NCBI GenBank assembly: GCA_030605085.1
Contig: JAUWBH010000160.1
Coordinates: 1 to 14,185 of the forward strand
Length of the DNA stretch: 14,185 bases
Direction of reading: 5' to 3'
Source of the DNA: Promethearchaeota archaeon
GTDB taxonomy: Archaea; Asgardarchaeota; Lokiarchaeia; Sigynarchaeales; SOKP01
In this document: positions 1 through 6,173 of the stretch, in pieces
Numbering within the stretch: position 1 is the stretch's first letter
Layout of the letters: every line of letters starts with the position of its first letter
Notes under the pieces: generated by a model
The model's input: the letters and a program-made list of their open reading frames with translations, nothing else
What the model was told of the DNA's origin: nothing
The model's database searches: none
Made by a program: the position numbers and the translations under genes

Positions 1-1
1 T

Positions 2-523
2 AATTTTCAGGACACAAAAAGAATTAAAAAATTAACGTTAAAACGGAACAATAAAATAACTACTTTATTTCATAGAATTTCACGGTTCGTTGTAGATTAT
101 TGCGTTCAAAACGACATTGGAACAATTGTAATTGGATGTAATCAAGGTTGGAAGCAAAAAATAAACATAGGAAAAATAAACAACCAGAATTTCGTTCAAA
201 TTCCTTTTCATAAATTACTACAACAAATCAAATATAAATCTGAATTAGTAGGAATACAATTAGAAACGGATGACGAGTCTTACACTTCTAAATGTAGTTT
301 TCTAGACAATGAAGAAATCAAAAAACACGATAAGTATCTAGGCAAACGAATAAGGCGAGTGTTATTTCGAGCTTCAAATGGAACGATTATTAACGCCGAC
401 GTGAACGCGGCGTATAACATCCTGAAAAAAGCATTCCCAAATTCCGTAAAGGTTGATGGGATAGAGGCGTTCGGACTAATGCCACAAGTAATTCAACACA
501 ATATTGTTGATAATATTATTTGA
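2..523 (+). CDS. tnpB: TnpB / IS200-IS605 OrfB-type RNA-guided nuclease, C-terminal part (5' end outside window)
   Basis: The frame is open from base 2 to a TGA at 521-523, giving 173 residues of the C-terminal half. TnpB proteins are transposon-encoded RuvC-fold nucleases guided by an RNA from the element's own 3' end. Visible signatures are VIGCNQGWKQ (fragment residues 43-52), ESYTSKCSFLDNE (92-104), a GKRIRRVLFRAS stretch (114-125) and INADVNAAYNI (130-140). The last holds the RuvC-III aspartate D133. The usual pair of CxxC zinc-finger motifs is reduced to one Cys (C98), as in the OrfB branch that reads TSKCSFLD...RGLF. The RuvC-I aspartate would lie outside the window, so activity cannot be judged. 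No TnpA transposase is visible here. Assignment to the family is firm; whether the element is intact is unknown. Confidence 0.9.
   Translation, partial: NFQDTKRIKKLTLKRNNKITTLFHRISRFVVDYCVQNDIGTIVIGCNQGWKQKINIGKINNQNFVQIPFHKLLQQIKYKSELVGIQLETDDESYTSKCSFLDNEEIKKHDKYLGKRIRRVLFRASNGTIINADVNAAYNILKKAFPNSVKVDGIEAFGLMPQVIQHNIVDNII
466..483 (+). other. Short hairpin inside the tnpB 3' end, possible part of the guide (omega) RNA scaffold
   Basis: GGCGTT (466-471) pairs with AATGCC (478-483) around a six-base loop, allowing one G-U pair. It lies about 40 bases before the tnpB stop in a locally G+C-richer stretch. In IS200/IS605 elements the guide RNA scaffold overlaps the 3' end of tnpB, so the position fits, but the hairpin is short and the role is inferred. 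Confidence 0.25.
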
Positions 524-653
524 AATAATTTGAATATCTTTTTATTCATTTTGATAGTCTTATTACAATTGATTGATACTAAATAAATTAAATTTTTTAC
601 GCCTTATTACTTTAAGAATTTTTATTTTAAACCATGATTCATTATCCTTAAAA

Positions 654-1280
654 ATGAAAAGATTACTGAATTCTCTTGAAAATCTCAAAATCACAGAAAT
701 TAAAAATTTAATTAAGATTCGTTTGAACGAATTCGCTGAGATTAAAAAAGAATCGGAGGATATAATTTTTCAAGAGCTCTGTTTTTGTATAATGACTGCT
801 AATTGTAATGCTGAAAAATGTATTGAAGTTCATAAAGCGATAGGTGATGATTTCGTAAAGCTAACGGAAGCACAGCTATCACATAAATTCAAAGAACTTG
901 GCTATAGATTTCCAAATATTAGAGCGTCTTACATAATAAAATCAAGAGATTATAAAATTGAATTAAAAAATCTTATAAATTCAAATAAAGAGGATAATAA
1001 ATTACGAGAATGGATTGTTAAAAACATAATAGGAATTGGTTATAAAGAAGCAAGTCATTTCCTTAGGAATATTGGGTATAAAAATTATGCGATTATAGAT
1101 TTTCACGTTGTTGACATCTTGGTAAAGTATAACCTAATTGAAAGACCGAAAACAATGACAAAAAAGAAATACTTAGAAATCGAAAATTTGCTAAAATACA
1201 TTGCAGATAACTTAAATCTTAGTTTAGCTGAATTAGATTTATATTTATGGTATATGGAAACCGGAAAAGTTTTAAAATAA
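654..1280 (+). CDS. ogg: N-glycosylase/DNA lyase, archaeal Ogg2 type (8-oxoguanine DNA glycosylase)
   Basis: Base-excision repair enzyme that removes 8-oxoguanine and nicks the resulting abasic site. The 208-residue product matches the usual length of the archaeal Ogg2 family (about 207). The helix-hairpin-helix region NIIGIGYKEASHFLRNIGY (residues 124-142) carries the catalytic lysine K131. YAIIDFHV (145-152) supplies the catalytic aspartate D149. The C-terminal LYLWYMETGKVLK is the family's characteristic ending, with a basic last residue. The frame stays open upstream to a TTG at 573, which would add 27 residues. I chose ATG 654 because it begins where the family begins and gives the family length. 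The gene stands alone between the tnpB remnant and a convergent small gene. No obvious Shine-Dalgarno is seen. The family call is confident. Confidence 0.92.
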   Translation: MKRLLNSLENLKITEIKNLIKIRLNEFAEIKKESEDIIFQELCFCIMTANCNAEKCIEVHKAIGDDFVKLTEAQLSHKFKELGYRFPNIRASYIIKSRDYKIELKNLINSNKEDNKLREWIVKNIIGIGYKEASHFLRNIGYKNYAIIDFHVVDILVKYNLIERPKTMTKKKYLEIENLLKYIADNLNLSLAELDLYLWYMETGKVLK

Positions 1281-1300
1281 AATAATTGAAAACTCTGGAA

Positions 1301-1337
1301 ATCTTTTGATTTAAAGATCTAAAAAAATTTTTATTTT
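1301..1337. terminator. Shared terminator between convergent genes
   Basis: ATCTTT (1301-1306) and AAAGAT (1313-1318) form a 6-bp stem. A run of seven A (1321-1327) followed by TTTTT and ATTTT comes next. The site sits between the glycosylase stop at 1280 and the stop of the minus-strand gene at 1331. The T tract serves the plus strand and the A tract the minus strand. Archaeal termination mostly needs oligo-T, so the hairpin may be incidental. Confidence 0.5.
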
Positions 1338-1615
1338 CCGCTTTTTAGGAAATTTCCTATTGGAATATTTGCTTTAAGTTCAGAATTCTGCAGAATTTTC
1401 TTAAGCTGTTCTGTTCCTTTATCATTTAATACTATGTCTAGAAAATTATGATACAAAACAATAATATTATCAATAGCTAATTTGAAATAAATATCATCTT
1501 CAGAAGGAGAGATTATTTTTAGAATTTCGTATAATCCCTTGATTGATTTTCTTACATTTTCAAAATTTTTTTCTACATTTTTCGTTGAATCGATTACTTG
1601 ACTTATTTTCTTCAT
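1331..1615 (-). CDS. Small hypothetical helical protein (94 aa)
   Basis: I do not recognise the family. The product is 94 residues, mostly predicted helix, with a Lys-rich N-terminal third (MKKISQVIDSTKNVEKN) and no Cys motif, signal peptide or membrane segment. An ATG start is preceded by a good ribosome binding site, GGTGA, about ten bases upstream of the start. That supports it as a real gene rather than chance open frame. It converges on the glycosylase gene and shares its terminator. The neighbourhood gives no hint of function. Confidence 0.6.
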   Translation of the reverse strand: MKKISQVIDSTKNVEKNFENVRKSIKGLYEILKIISPSEDDIYFKLAIDNIIVLYHNFLDIVLNDKGTEQLKKILQNSELKANIPIGNFLKSGK

Positions 1616-1773
1616 TTCCTATAAATCACCTTAAGTAAATAAAAAATTCGGAGCTTTTAAATTATAGTTAATTAATTTAATTTTGTTACATCATTACGAA
1701 ATAATTGTTGGATAAATATGAAATAATTTTTGAACACAATTACGAAAAGCACATTTTATTAATTATAATGACA

Positions 1774-1787
1774 TAAATATATATTAA
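1774..1787 (+). promoter_or_regulatory. Probable TATA-box promoter of the gelsolin-like gene
   Basis: An A/T run reading TAAATATATATTAA lies about 30-40 bases upstream of the ATG at 1816, so transcription would begin close to the start codon. No Shine-Dalgarno is seen, which fits a short leader. In a genome this AT-rich the call is tentative. Confidence 0.35.
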
Positions 1788-1815
1788 ATAAAACTTCAAC
1801 ATCATAGTAAGATAC

Positions 1816-2490
1816 ATGCAGAAATACGCAATAATGTTCTTGGTTAAAGAGGGAGGGACAATTGAACCTGTTAAATACGATATCGAAAGCCTTCAAGCAG
1901 AGAGTTCAATAATCTTACTTGAGGAATCTACTCCCGCAATTTTTTTATGGCATGGTAAAAAACAAGGTCTAGTTGCCCGTAGAATTGCTCTTAGGCAAGC
2001 TGAAGCGCTTAAAGGACATGGATATATAATTGGAGATACTATAATTGGGAGAGGTGTAAAAACGGTAAAAGAAATAGATCCAAGAAAAATTGGCAAAGAT
2101 CCAGAGACTGATAAAATAAACGAAGAATTTCAAAAAATATTGAATAGAAAATATAAAAGTTTGGGTGACTTTGTTGCTGTTTTTGAAACAAACGAATCTG
2201 AAATCGTCAAAATGGAATCTCAAGTGAATTTACTACCAGAAATTAAGCCCGCACCTAAAGATATTGCTATAGCAAAAGTTACGCAAATTGAATCACTAAT
2301 AATAGCTGAAAAGCCATCGAAAAAAATTTCAGAAAAACCTTCTGTAGAACCTATTTTTCCTCCCGAGAAGTTAGAATTTACATCTAAATTAGACGCAACC
2401 AAGATTATAGAACATTTAGACACAATTGAGAATAAATTAGATGCTATGATAAAACATTTCCATAATTTTAAAAAAAATTTTAAGAAATGA
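1816..2490 (+). CDS. Gelsolin-like domain protein with linker and C-terminal coiled coil
   Basis: The N-terminal ~110 residues resemble one gelsolin repeat. A stretch ending in SSIILLEESTPAIFLWHGKK (30-49) matches the 'd-vfiLd.....i-vWvGk' core. It is followed by an amphipathic helix, ARRIALRQAEALKGHGY (54-70), and a final strand/loop region. Gelsolin repeats bind actin, often with calcium. Asgard archaea are known to encode actins, profilins and gelsolin-like proteins. Residues ~135-185 are a Pro/Lys/Glu-rich, probably disordered linker. Residues ~191-224 (LDATKIIEHLDTIENKLDAM onward) form a likely coiled coil with a basic tail. Such a layout could tether the domain to a partner or oligomerise it. 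The fold call rests on pattern only. Calcium-site residues are not certain, and it could be another longin- or ADF-like fold. The ATG start is the only plausible one. Confidence 0.55.
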   Translation: MQKYAIMFLVKEGGTIEPVKYDIESLQAESSIILLEESTPAIFLWHGKKQGLVARRIALRQAEALKGHGYIIGDTIIGRGVKTVKEIDPRKIGKDPETDKINEEFQKILNRKYKSLGDFVAVFETNESEIVKMESQVNLLPEIKPAPKDIAIAKVTQIESLIIAEKPSKKISEKPSVEPIFPPEKLEFTSKLDATKIIEHLDTIENKLDAMIKHFHNFKKNFKK

Positions 2491-2525
2491 ATACTATTAG
2501 AGTAGTTGTTCAAAACTAAAAGGAC

Positions 2526-2539
2526 TTTTTTTTTATTTT
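2526..2539 (+). terminator. Oligo-T terminator after the gelsolin-like gene
   Basis: Nine T followed by A and four T begin 35 bases after the stop codon at 2488-2490. This is the typical archaeal oligo-T termination signal; no hairpin is seen before it. Confidence 0.5.
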
Positions 2540-2610
2540 CTCTTTAATAATAAAACATAATCCTAATAAATATTTTATAAATATAAAAAAAAATTAAATT
2601 GAAAATTAAA

Positions 2611-2838
2611 TTAAGAAATACCAAAAAGGATAATCCATAAAATAAAAAATAAAATCCATAAAACTATTGCTATTATACCTAACACTATTCCTATAATTGA
2701 TAGAGTAGTTTTATCTTCGTTTTTTAGCCCTACTACTCCGAATAACATAGCTAATGGGCCAAGGACTATTCCTGCAAAAAAACATAAAATACCCAATATC
2801 CCACAGGCCAATGCAAACCCACCAAAAGTCTTTCCCAT
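2611..2838 (-). CDS. Small two-helix membrane protein, DUF4190-like (75 aa)
   Basis: The product is almost wholly hydrophobic. Helix 1 covers GGFALACGILGILCFFAGIVLGPLAMLFGVVGL and helix 2 covers SIIGIVLGIIAIVLWILFFI, joined by a short charged loop KNEDKTT. The glycine-zipper pattern 'GPLAm.fGvvGl' and the small-residue helix 2 recall DUF4190-type small membrane proteins of unknown function. I start at the ATG at 2838 (MGKTFGG), not the TTG nine bases earlier. The paralogue at 3973-4188 has the same MGxTFG start preceded by the same TTGA-A-AAA context, so those bases are probably leader. GGTTGAT just upstream may act as ribosome binding site. It is paralogous to 3973-4188, with which it flanks a Cys-rich membrane protein. 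Confidence 0.7.
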   Translation of the reverse strand: MGKTFGGFALACGILGILCFFAGIVLGPLAMLFGVVGLKNEDKTTLSIIGIVLGIIAIVLWILFFILWIILFGIS

Positions 2839-3060
2839 TTTTATCAACCATTTTTGTCTATTTTATTTTTCAAAACCTTTAGAAAATTAATTTTTAGAAA
2901 ATCTACTAGTATTAATTGATTAATAAGTAGAGGATATTTATGTTTATGGTTTTTTAAAATTAGCAGTTAAGACCTTTATGAGTTTAAGATTTTTCAATCT
3001 TTAATAAAATCTCATCAAAAGTATAATATGTTTAAAACGATTTTTCTCTCTCCCATTGTT

Positions 3061-3086
3061 AATTAAGTTTACAAATAAACTTAATT
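3061..3086. other. Perfect 11-bp inverted repeat downstream of the Cys/His-rich membrane protein gene
   Basis: AATTAAGTTTA (3061-3071) and TAAACTTAATT (3076-3086) form a perfect 11-bp stem around a CAAA loop. It begins 20 bases after the stop codon of the minus-strand gene ending at 3106. On the plus strand it runs into six T (3085-3090), but no plus-strand gene precedes it. On the minus strand it could mark a 3' end or processing site. Its function is not certain. Confidence 0.4.
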
Positions 3087-3105
3087 TTTTAGATAAATTT
3101 TAAGC

Positions 3106-3810
3106 TTATTTGTGAGGTTTTTTTTTCAATTCTCTTTTTTCCAACAACTGATTGGATAAATCTTCGAGAAATATTAGAAAATTAAATAAATTATATTTTT
3201 CCATATTTGCACTAATGGTTTTAAAACCAGGACAATTACCCCAATCGAACGGTGTTTTACATTTATAACATGTCCCTATAATAGTTAAAGAATGGTATAA
3301 ATTTAATATAGAAATTAAAATCATAAATACAATTAAGATAATGAGGGTATTTGTAGCCCTAGGATTAGGAAGGTTTCTTATCCATAGAAATAAAAATATA
3401 GCACCAATTCCAATTAACGCTTTCTGAATTATTTTTATAGTTTTAATTTTTGTTAATTTTAATGGACTCATTACGAAACTTCCAATAAAAATTAAGCTAA
3501 GGATTAAAACCCATTGAGGAGAAATTATGTCAAATATGTTTATAAAGTATCTAAATATGATTAGTGAGATAATTGCTACTGTATACCCCACAAAACAGCC
3601 TATACAAAATCCATATTTGCCTATATTAATTGTATGGCTTTTGCCAAAAACCTCACATTCTGGATGATGAGCTATTAATAGAGGTACAAAACACTTTCCA
3701 TACAAGAAAAATTTACGTATCTTTCCACGCTTATCTTCGGTTGATTTAAACTGAGCTAAATTTTCTTCTTTTTCTTCCTTATCTGTTTTTTTAGAATCTA
3801 AAGAATTCAA
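3106..3810 (-). CDS. Cys/His-rich multi-pass membrane protein, DUF2085-like
   Basis: A charged cytosolic N-terminus (residues 1-35, Lys/Glu-rich) precedes about four membrane segments, near 74-90, 98-116, 126-143 and 153-175. Between the tail and the first helix lies HHPECEVFGKSHTINIGKYG followed by FCIGCFVGY (H48, H49, C52, H59, C69, C72). This resembles the 'CHQ....H....plCaRCtGiy.G' motif of DUF2085 proteins and suggests a bound metal or redox centre at the membrane surface. After the last helix GTCYKCKTPFDWGNCPGF (179-196) adds C181, C184 and C193, a second possible metal site. The start is a TTG, because the frame holds no upstream ATG. Function is unknown. Small paralogous membrane proteins lie on both sides, all on the minus strand. 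The DUF2085 link is by motif and is moderate at best. Confidence 0.55.
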   Translation of the reverse strand: MNSLDSKKTDKEEKEENLAQFKSTEDKRGKIRKFFLYGKCFVPLLIAHHPECEVFGKSHTINIGKYGFCIGCFVGYTVAIISLIIFRYFINIFDIISPQWVLILSLIFIGSFVMSPLKLTKIKTIKIIQKALIGIGAIFLFLWIRNLPNPRATNTLIILIVFMILISILNLYHSLTIIGTCYKCKTPFDWGNCPGFKTISANMEKYNLFNFLIFLEDLSNQLLEKRELKKKPHK

Positions 3811-3972
3811 TTTTAAATATTAAATTTAAGATTTTTTTTCCTTTATAGTTTTTAATAATATTCTTATTATAATTAGATTTTTAATAAATTTATTTCGATG
3901 AAAGAAAAAGGAGAAATTTAATTTTGTTACGAATCGAATATCGGCTAAACTGCTGTTATACCTATAAATACG

Positions 3973-4188
3973 CTAAATATAAATAAGAAATAATATGATA
4001 AAAATAATTCCACATACAGAAGCAATAATTCCTAAAACTAATCCTACTATCGCAAGCGAAGTTTCATTGTCCCTATTTATCCCAATGATCCCAAAGATAA
4101 TAGCTAATGGCCCAAAGAAGATCCCGCATAGCGGACAAAGTCCAATTATCACAAAGACTATTGAAAGGGTTCCAAAAGTATTTCCCAT
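3973..4188 (-). CDS. Small two-helix membrane protein, DUF4190-like (71 aa), paralogue of 2611-2838
   Basis: Two hydrophobic helices (about GTLSIVFVIIGLCPLCGIFFG and AIVGLVLGIIASVCGIIFII) are joined by a charged loop INRDNETS. It shares with the gene at 2611-2838 the start MGxTFG, the central GPLAxxFGxxG and the AIVGLVLGIIA/SIIGIVLGIIA second helix, so the two are clear paralogues. This copy has an extra CPLC pair at the end of helix 1. I chose ATG 4188 over the in-frame TTG at 4197 for the reason given for its paralogue. Function is unknown; related small proteins occur widely as membrane proteins of unknown role. Confidence 0.7.
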   Translation of the reverse strand: MGNTFGTLSIVFVIIGLCPLCGIFFGPLAIIFGIIGINRDNETSLAIVGLVLGIIASVCGIIFIILFLIYI

Positions 4189-4480
4189 TTTATTCAAGTT
4201 TTTTTAAATATAGTTTTAATTCTTTTCTTAATTATATTTTATTTTTATGCTGACAAAATAAAATTAGTAAATAATATATATAAGTGTAATGCCTTTTTTA
4301 AACTTTAATTAACTTTGACATTTATCAGTAGTTTTATACACTATTTACATCCATTATTAATTACCACATTATATTTTGGATTATTTACATTAGGATTATA
4401 GCGTTTAGTTTCTTTATTTTAAATTAAAAAGACTGTTTAATTTTTTTTAGTTTATTAATTATTATTCATTAAATTCTAAG

Positions 4481-5251
4481 TCAATAAATGTATCTTTTGT
4501 AAAAATTAAAAAAATAAAAAAGTAAAAAAATTATTGTTGTAGTTACAAAACTAAAACTCAAGTTATCGTCTATTTCCAAATTTAAATAATCTAAGATTCC
4601 AATAATAGTTGCTCCTAAAAGAGGGATTAATAAAAGCACTAAAAGAGTAACAACAAAAAACCTACTTAATATTATAAAAACGATAATCCCTGAAATAAAG
4701 GCCCCGATAATTCCAGCAAGTAATCCAATGTAAGTTTTTTTTGTGTCCCGAATATGCTTATATTTTCTTCCAATTGTTCTTCCAATTAAATTAGATGTTA
4801 TATCTCCAAAAATGGCCATTGTCATTGAAGCACAAATAATCAATGGTCCTATTGGTTGAAATAAACCGTATAAAATGATTATTGAAAAACACCCTACAAC
4901 CATAGATATCTGAGGGCCTAATCGCAAGTGATATATTTCTCTTTCTCTTAATATTTGATTAATTGATTTTAGAGGATATATCTTGAATCTTAAAATTCGT
5001 ACAAAATCAGCGGTCAATAATCCAATTAAAGAAATACCTACTAAGAACACTACGAGATATTGTGTAAAGACCATTTTATCCTCTTCAATATTATAGATTG
5101 AATAAAAAATATCTGAAACAAATTTATGGGTAAATTTTAAAAGATATACAAATAGATTTTGAACTAAAAATCCAAGTGTAAAATAAAACAAAATTATTCC
5201 TAGTACAACTAAATGAGTCATTTTTCTATAAATATCGTATTTTAGCGACAA
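4481..5251 (-). CDS. Dolichol kinase / CTP-dependent lipid kinase-like membrane protein (C-terminal, catalytic part)
   Basis: The product resembles the SEC59/dolichol-kinase and DGK1 family (COG0170), which phosphorylates polyprenols or related lipids using CTP. Visible signatures are KYDIYRKMTHL at the start (the RKxxH motif), LTADFVRI (79-86), FGDITSNLIGRTIGRKY (148-164, GD...liGr..G) and DTKKTYIGLLAG (169-180, KKT..G). It has about six or seven hydrophobic helices. The TTG at 5251 is probably not the true start. The frame stays open upstream through SEKRKIKKGKIVFNESKPSL to a run of 12 T at 5334-5345. There it would join the membrane ORF at 5325-5588 if one base were removed. The whole protein would then be 368 residues. 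Substrate (dolichol, diacylglycerol-type or archaeol precursor) cannot be told from sequence alone. Confidence 0.7.
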   Translation of the reverse strand: MSLKYDIYRKMTHLVVLGIILFYFTLGFLVQNLFVYLLKFTHKFVSDIFYSIYNIEEDKMVFTQYLVVFLVGISLIGLLTADFVRILRFKIYPLKSINQILREREIYHLRLGPQISMVVGCFSIIILYGLFQPIGPLIICASMTMAIFGDITSNLIGRTIGRKYKHIRDTKKTYIGLLAGIIGAFISGIIVFIILSRFFVVTLLVLLLIPLLGATIIGILDYLNLEIDDNLSFSFVTTTIIFLLFYFFNFYKRYIY

Positions 5252-5324
5252 TTCTTTTGGGGATTGAAGAGAAGGTTTAGATTCATTAAAAACTATTTTT
5301 CCTTTCTTAATTTTTCTTTTTTCG

Positions 5325-5588
5325 CTATAAACTAAAAAAAAAAAACACGGGCAAAAATATTACGATAAATAATAACATTAAAACGTCGAATGGAAAAACA
5401 ATAAAATTGAAATAACTAAATAGAAGTAAATTAATTGTAATTGATACTATCAAAACTAATGATATTGTAAGATTGTTTACAAAAGCACCTCTCTCCCCTC
5501 TTTTAATCGCAAAATAGGCTACGTACAATAATATAAATCCGTATAAATAAAAAAAACATACAATAATAAAAGAAATTATGTTCAACAA
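5325..5588 (-). CDS. N-terminal three-helix membrane part of the dolichol-kinase-like protein, cut off by a frameshift
   Basis: The 87-residue open frame holds three hydrophobic helices (about 2-28, 38-58 and 64-85) separated by the charged loop AIKRGERGAFVNN. It ends artificially in FFFFSL just past a run of 12 T. Reading 11 T instead gives ...VFFFLVYSEKRKIKKGK and continues straight into the kinase-like frame that ends at 4481. I therefore take it as the N-terminal part of one 368-residue protein rather than a separate gene. The start is TTG (two in a row) directly after an in-frame TAA; no ATG is available. The break may be a sequencing error, real decay, or slippage. Confidence 0.55.
   Translation of the reverse strand: MLNIISFIIVCFFYLYGFILLYVAYFAIKRGERGAFVNNLTISLVLIVSITINLLLFSYFNFIVFPFDVLMLLFIVIFLPVFFFFSL
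5334..5345 (-). other. 12-T homopolymer at the frame break of the lipid-kinase-like gene
   Basis: Twelve A on the plus strand (12 T in the coding sense) sit exactly where the 87-residue membrane frame ends and the kinase frame begins. A one-base loss restores a single open frame of 368 codons plus stop. Such runs are frequent sites of indel error in assemblies and of polymerase slippage. Confidence 0.75.
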
Positions 5589-5750
5589 TTACCAAATCCA
5601 AGTAATTATAATTAGTTAAATTTTGCCTTAAATTTTAAGGTTTTCAATGAAAAAATTAAGAAAATCAAAAGAAATACACTATCAAAGGAAGTTAACCTCT
5701 AAATTCCCTTGAACTAAACCTTTTATCATCAAAATTTATTGTTATTTTGC

Positions 5751-5767
5751 GGTTTAAGTCTTAAACC
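5751..5767. promoter_or_regulatory. 17-bp near-perfect palindrome, possible operator
   Basis: GGTTTAAG and CTTAAACC flank a single central T (GGTTTAAGTCTTAAACC). It lies about 60 bases before the structured segment at 5821-5980 and just upstream of A/T boxes at 5787-5804. The size and symmetry suit a dimeric transcription factor, but no gene on either side identifies one. Confidence 0.3.
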
Positions 5768-5786
5768 TTCTGATTATTTAGAAAAA

Positions 5787-5804
5787 TTTATAAGAATTTA
5801 TAAA
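5787..5804 (+). promoter_or_regulatory. Tandem TATA-like boxes before the structured RNA candidate
   Basis: TTTATAAG (5787-5794) and TTTATAAA (5797-5804) lie about 25 bases before the folded segment begins near 5825. That is the usual distance from an archaeal TATA box to its start point. A TATA-like TTTATAAATAC also exists on the minus strand near 6015-6025, so direction is not settled. Confidence 0.3.
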
Positions 5805-5820
5805 ATTCCAAAATTTATGA

Positions 5821-5980
5821 TAATCCTCAATCTTTCCTTTAGTAGAAAGACCAGCCCTAAGGTTATCAGGCTGTGCACTCGTCGCCGAGTTCAAGACATA
5901 CCTCATTTGTAACGCTTTTTTCGTTACTTTGGAAGTCTTGAAGGAAGTTATCCAGCTGTGCTTGAAGAAACGAGAGAGTG
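5821..5980. ncRNA. Candidate structured non-coding RNA, class unknown, strand unresolved
   Basis: This 160-base stretch has no gene, yet its central 110 bases are about 46% G+C, well above its surroundings. Several perfect stems follow each other. TCTTTC 5831-5836 pairs with GAAAGA 5845-5850, and CAGCC 5852-5856 with GGCTG 5869-5873. ACTCG 5877-5881 pairs with CGAGT 5886-5890. TTCAAGAC 5890-5897 pairs with GTCTTGAA 5935-5942, enclosing GTAACG 5909-5914 with CGTTAC 5922-5927. On the minus strand the ACTCG stem closes a GCGA (GNRA) tetraloop, favouring that strand. TATA boxes upstream and a T-rich end (5988-5999) favour the plus strand. CACTC 5876-5880 could also pair with GAGTG 5976-5980 as an outer stem. 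I see no tRNA, 5S, SRP or RNase P signature. Confidence 0.5.
5862..5961. repeat. Pair of imperfect 15-base direct repeats within the structured segment
   Basis: GTTATCAGGCTGTGC (5862-5876) and GTTATCCAGCTGTGC (5947-5961) match at 13 of 15 positions. They bracket the long TTCAAGAC stem-loop. They may be two equivalent loops or protein sites of the putative RNA. With only two copies 70 bases apart this is not a CRISPR. Confidence 0.4.
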
Positions 5981-6173
5981 TAATTAATTTTGGTTTTTTA
6001 TAGAATTTTATGTATTTATAAATTTTTAACGAACAGTTGAAATAATATTAGAATCAAAAAAAAATAAAAAATAAATAACAAAAAAAAATTACTTATAATT
6101 AAATTTGATTTTATTTATACTTAAATATGTATATAACACAATTACTAATTAAACTAATGATAAGAATTAAAAA

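Noticed and set aside
573..653. TTG start that lengthens the glycosylase by 27 residues
   Set aside because: The extra residues have no match to the Ogg2 family, whose length and start fit ATG 654.
1893..2513. Three minus-strand open frames under the gelsolin-like gene
   Set aside because: They lie antisense to a gene with recognisable domains, have unlikely composition and no ribosome binding sites.
3995..4207. Plus-strand 70-codon frame opposite the second small membrane protein
   Set aside because: The minus-strand product is paralogous to 2611-2838 and so is the real gene.
5647..5712. 21-codon ATG open frame in the gene-free gap
   Set aside because: Too short, basic low-complexity, without ribosome binding site or family likeness.
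5881..5900. tRNA T-arm-like GAGTTCAAGAC
   Set aside because: The flanking bases do not form a T stem and no cloverleaf or acceptor stem can be drawn.
5862..5961. CRISPR-like repeat pair
   Set aside because: Only two imperfect copies exist and no cas gene is in the window.
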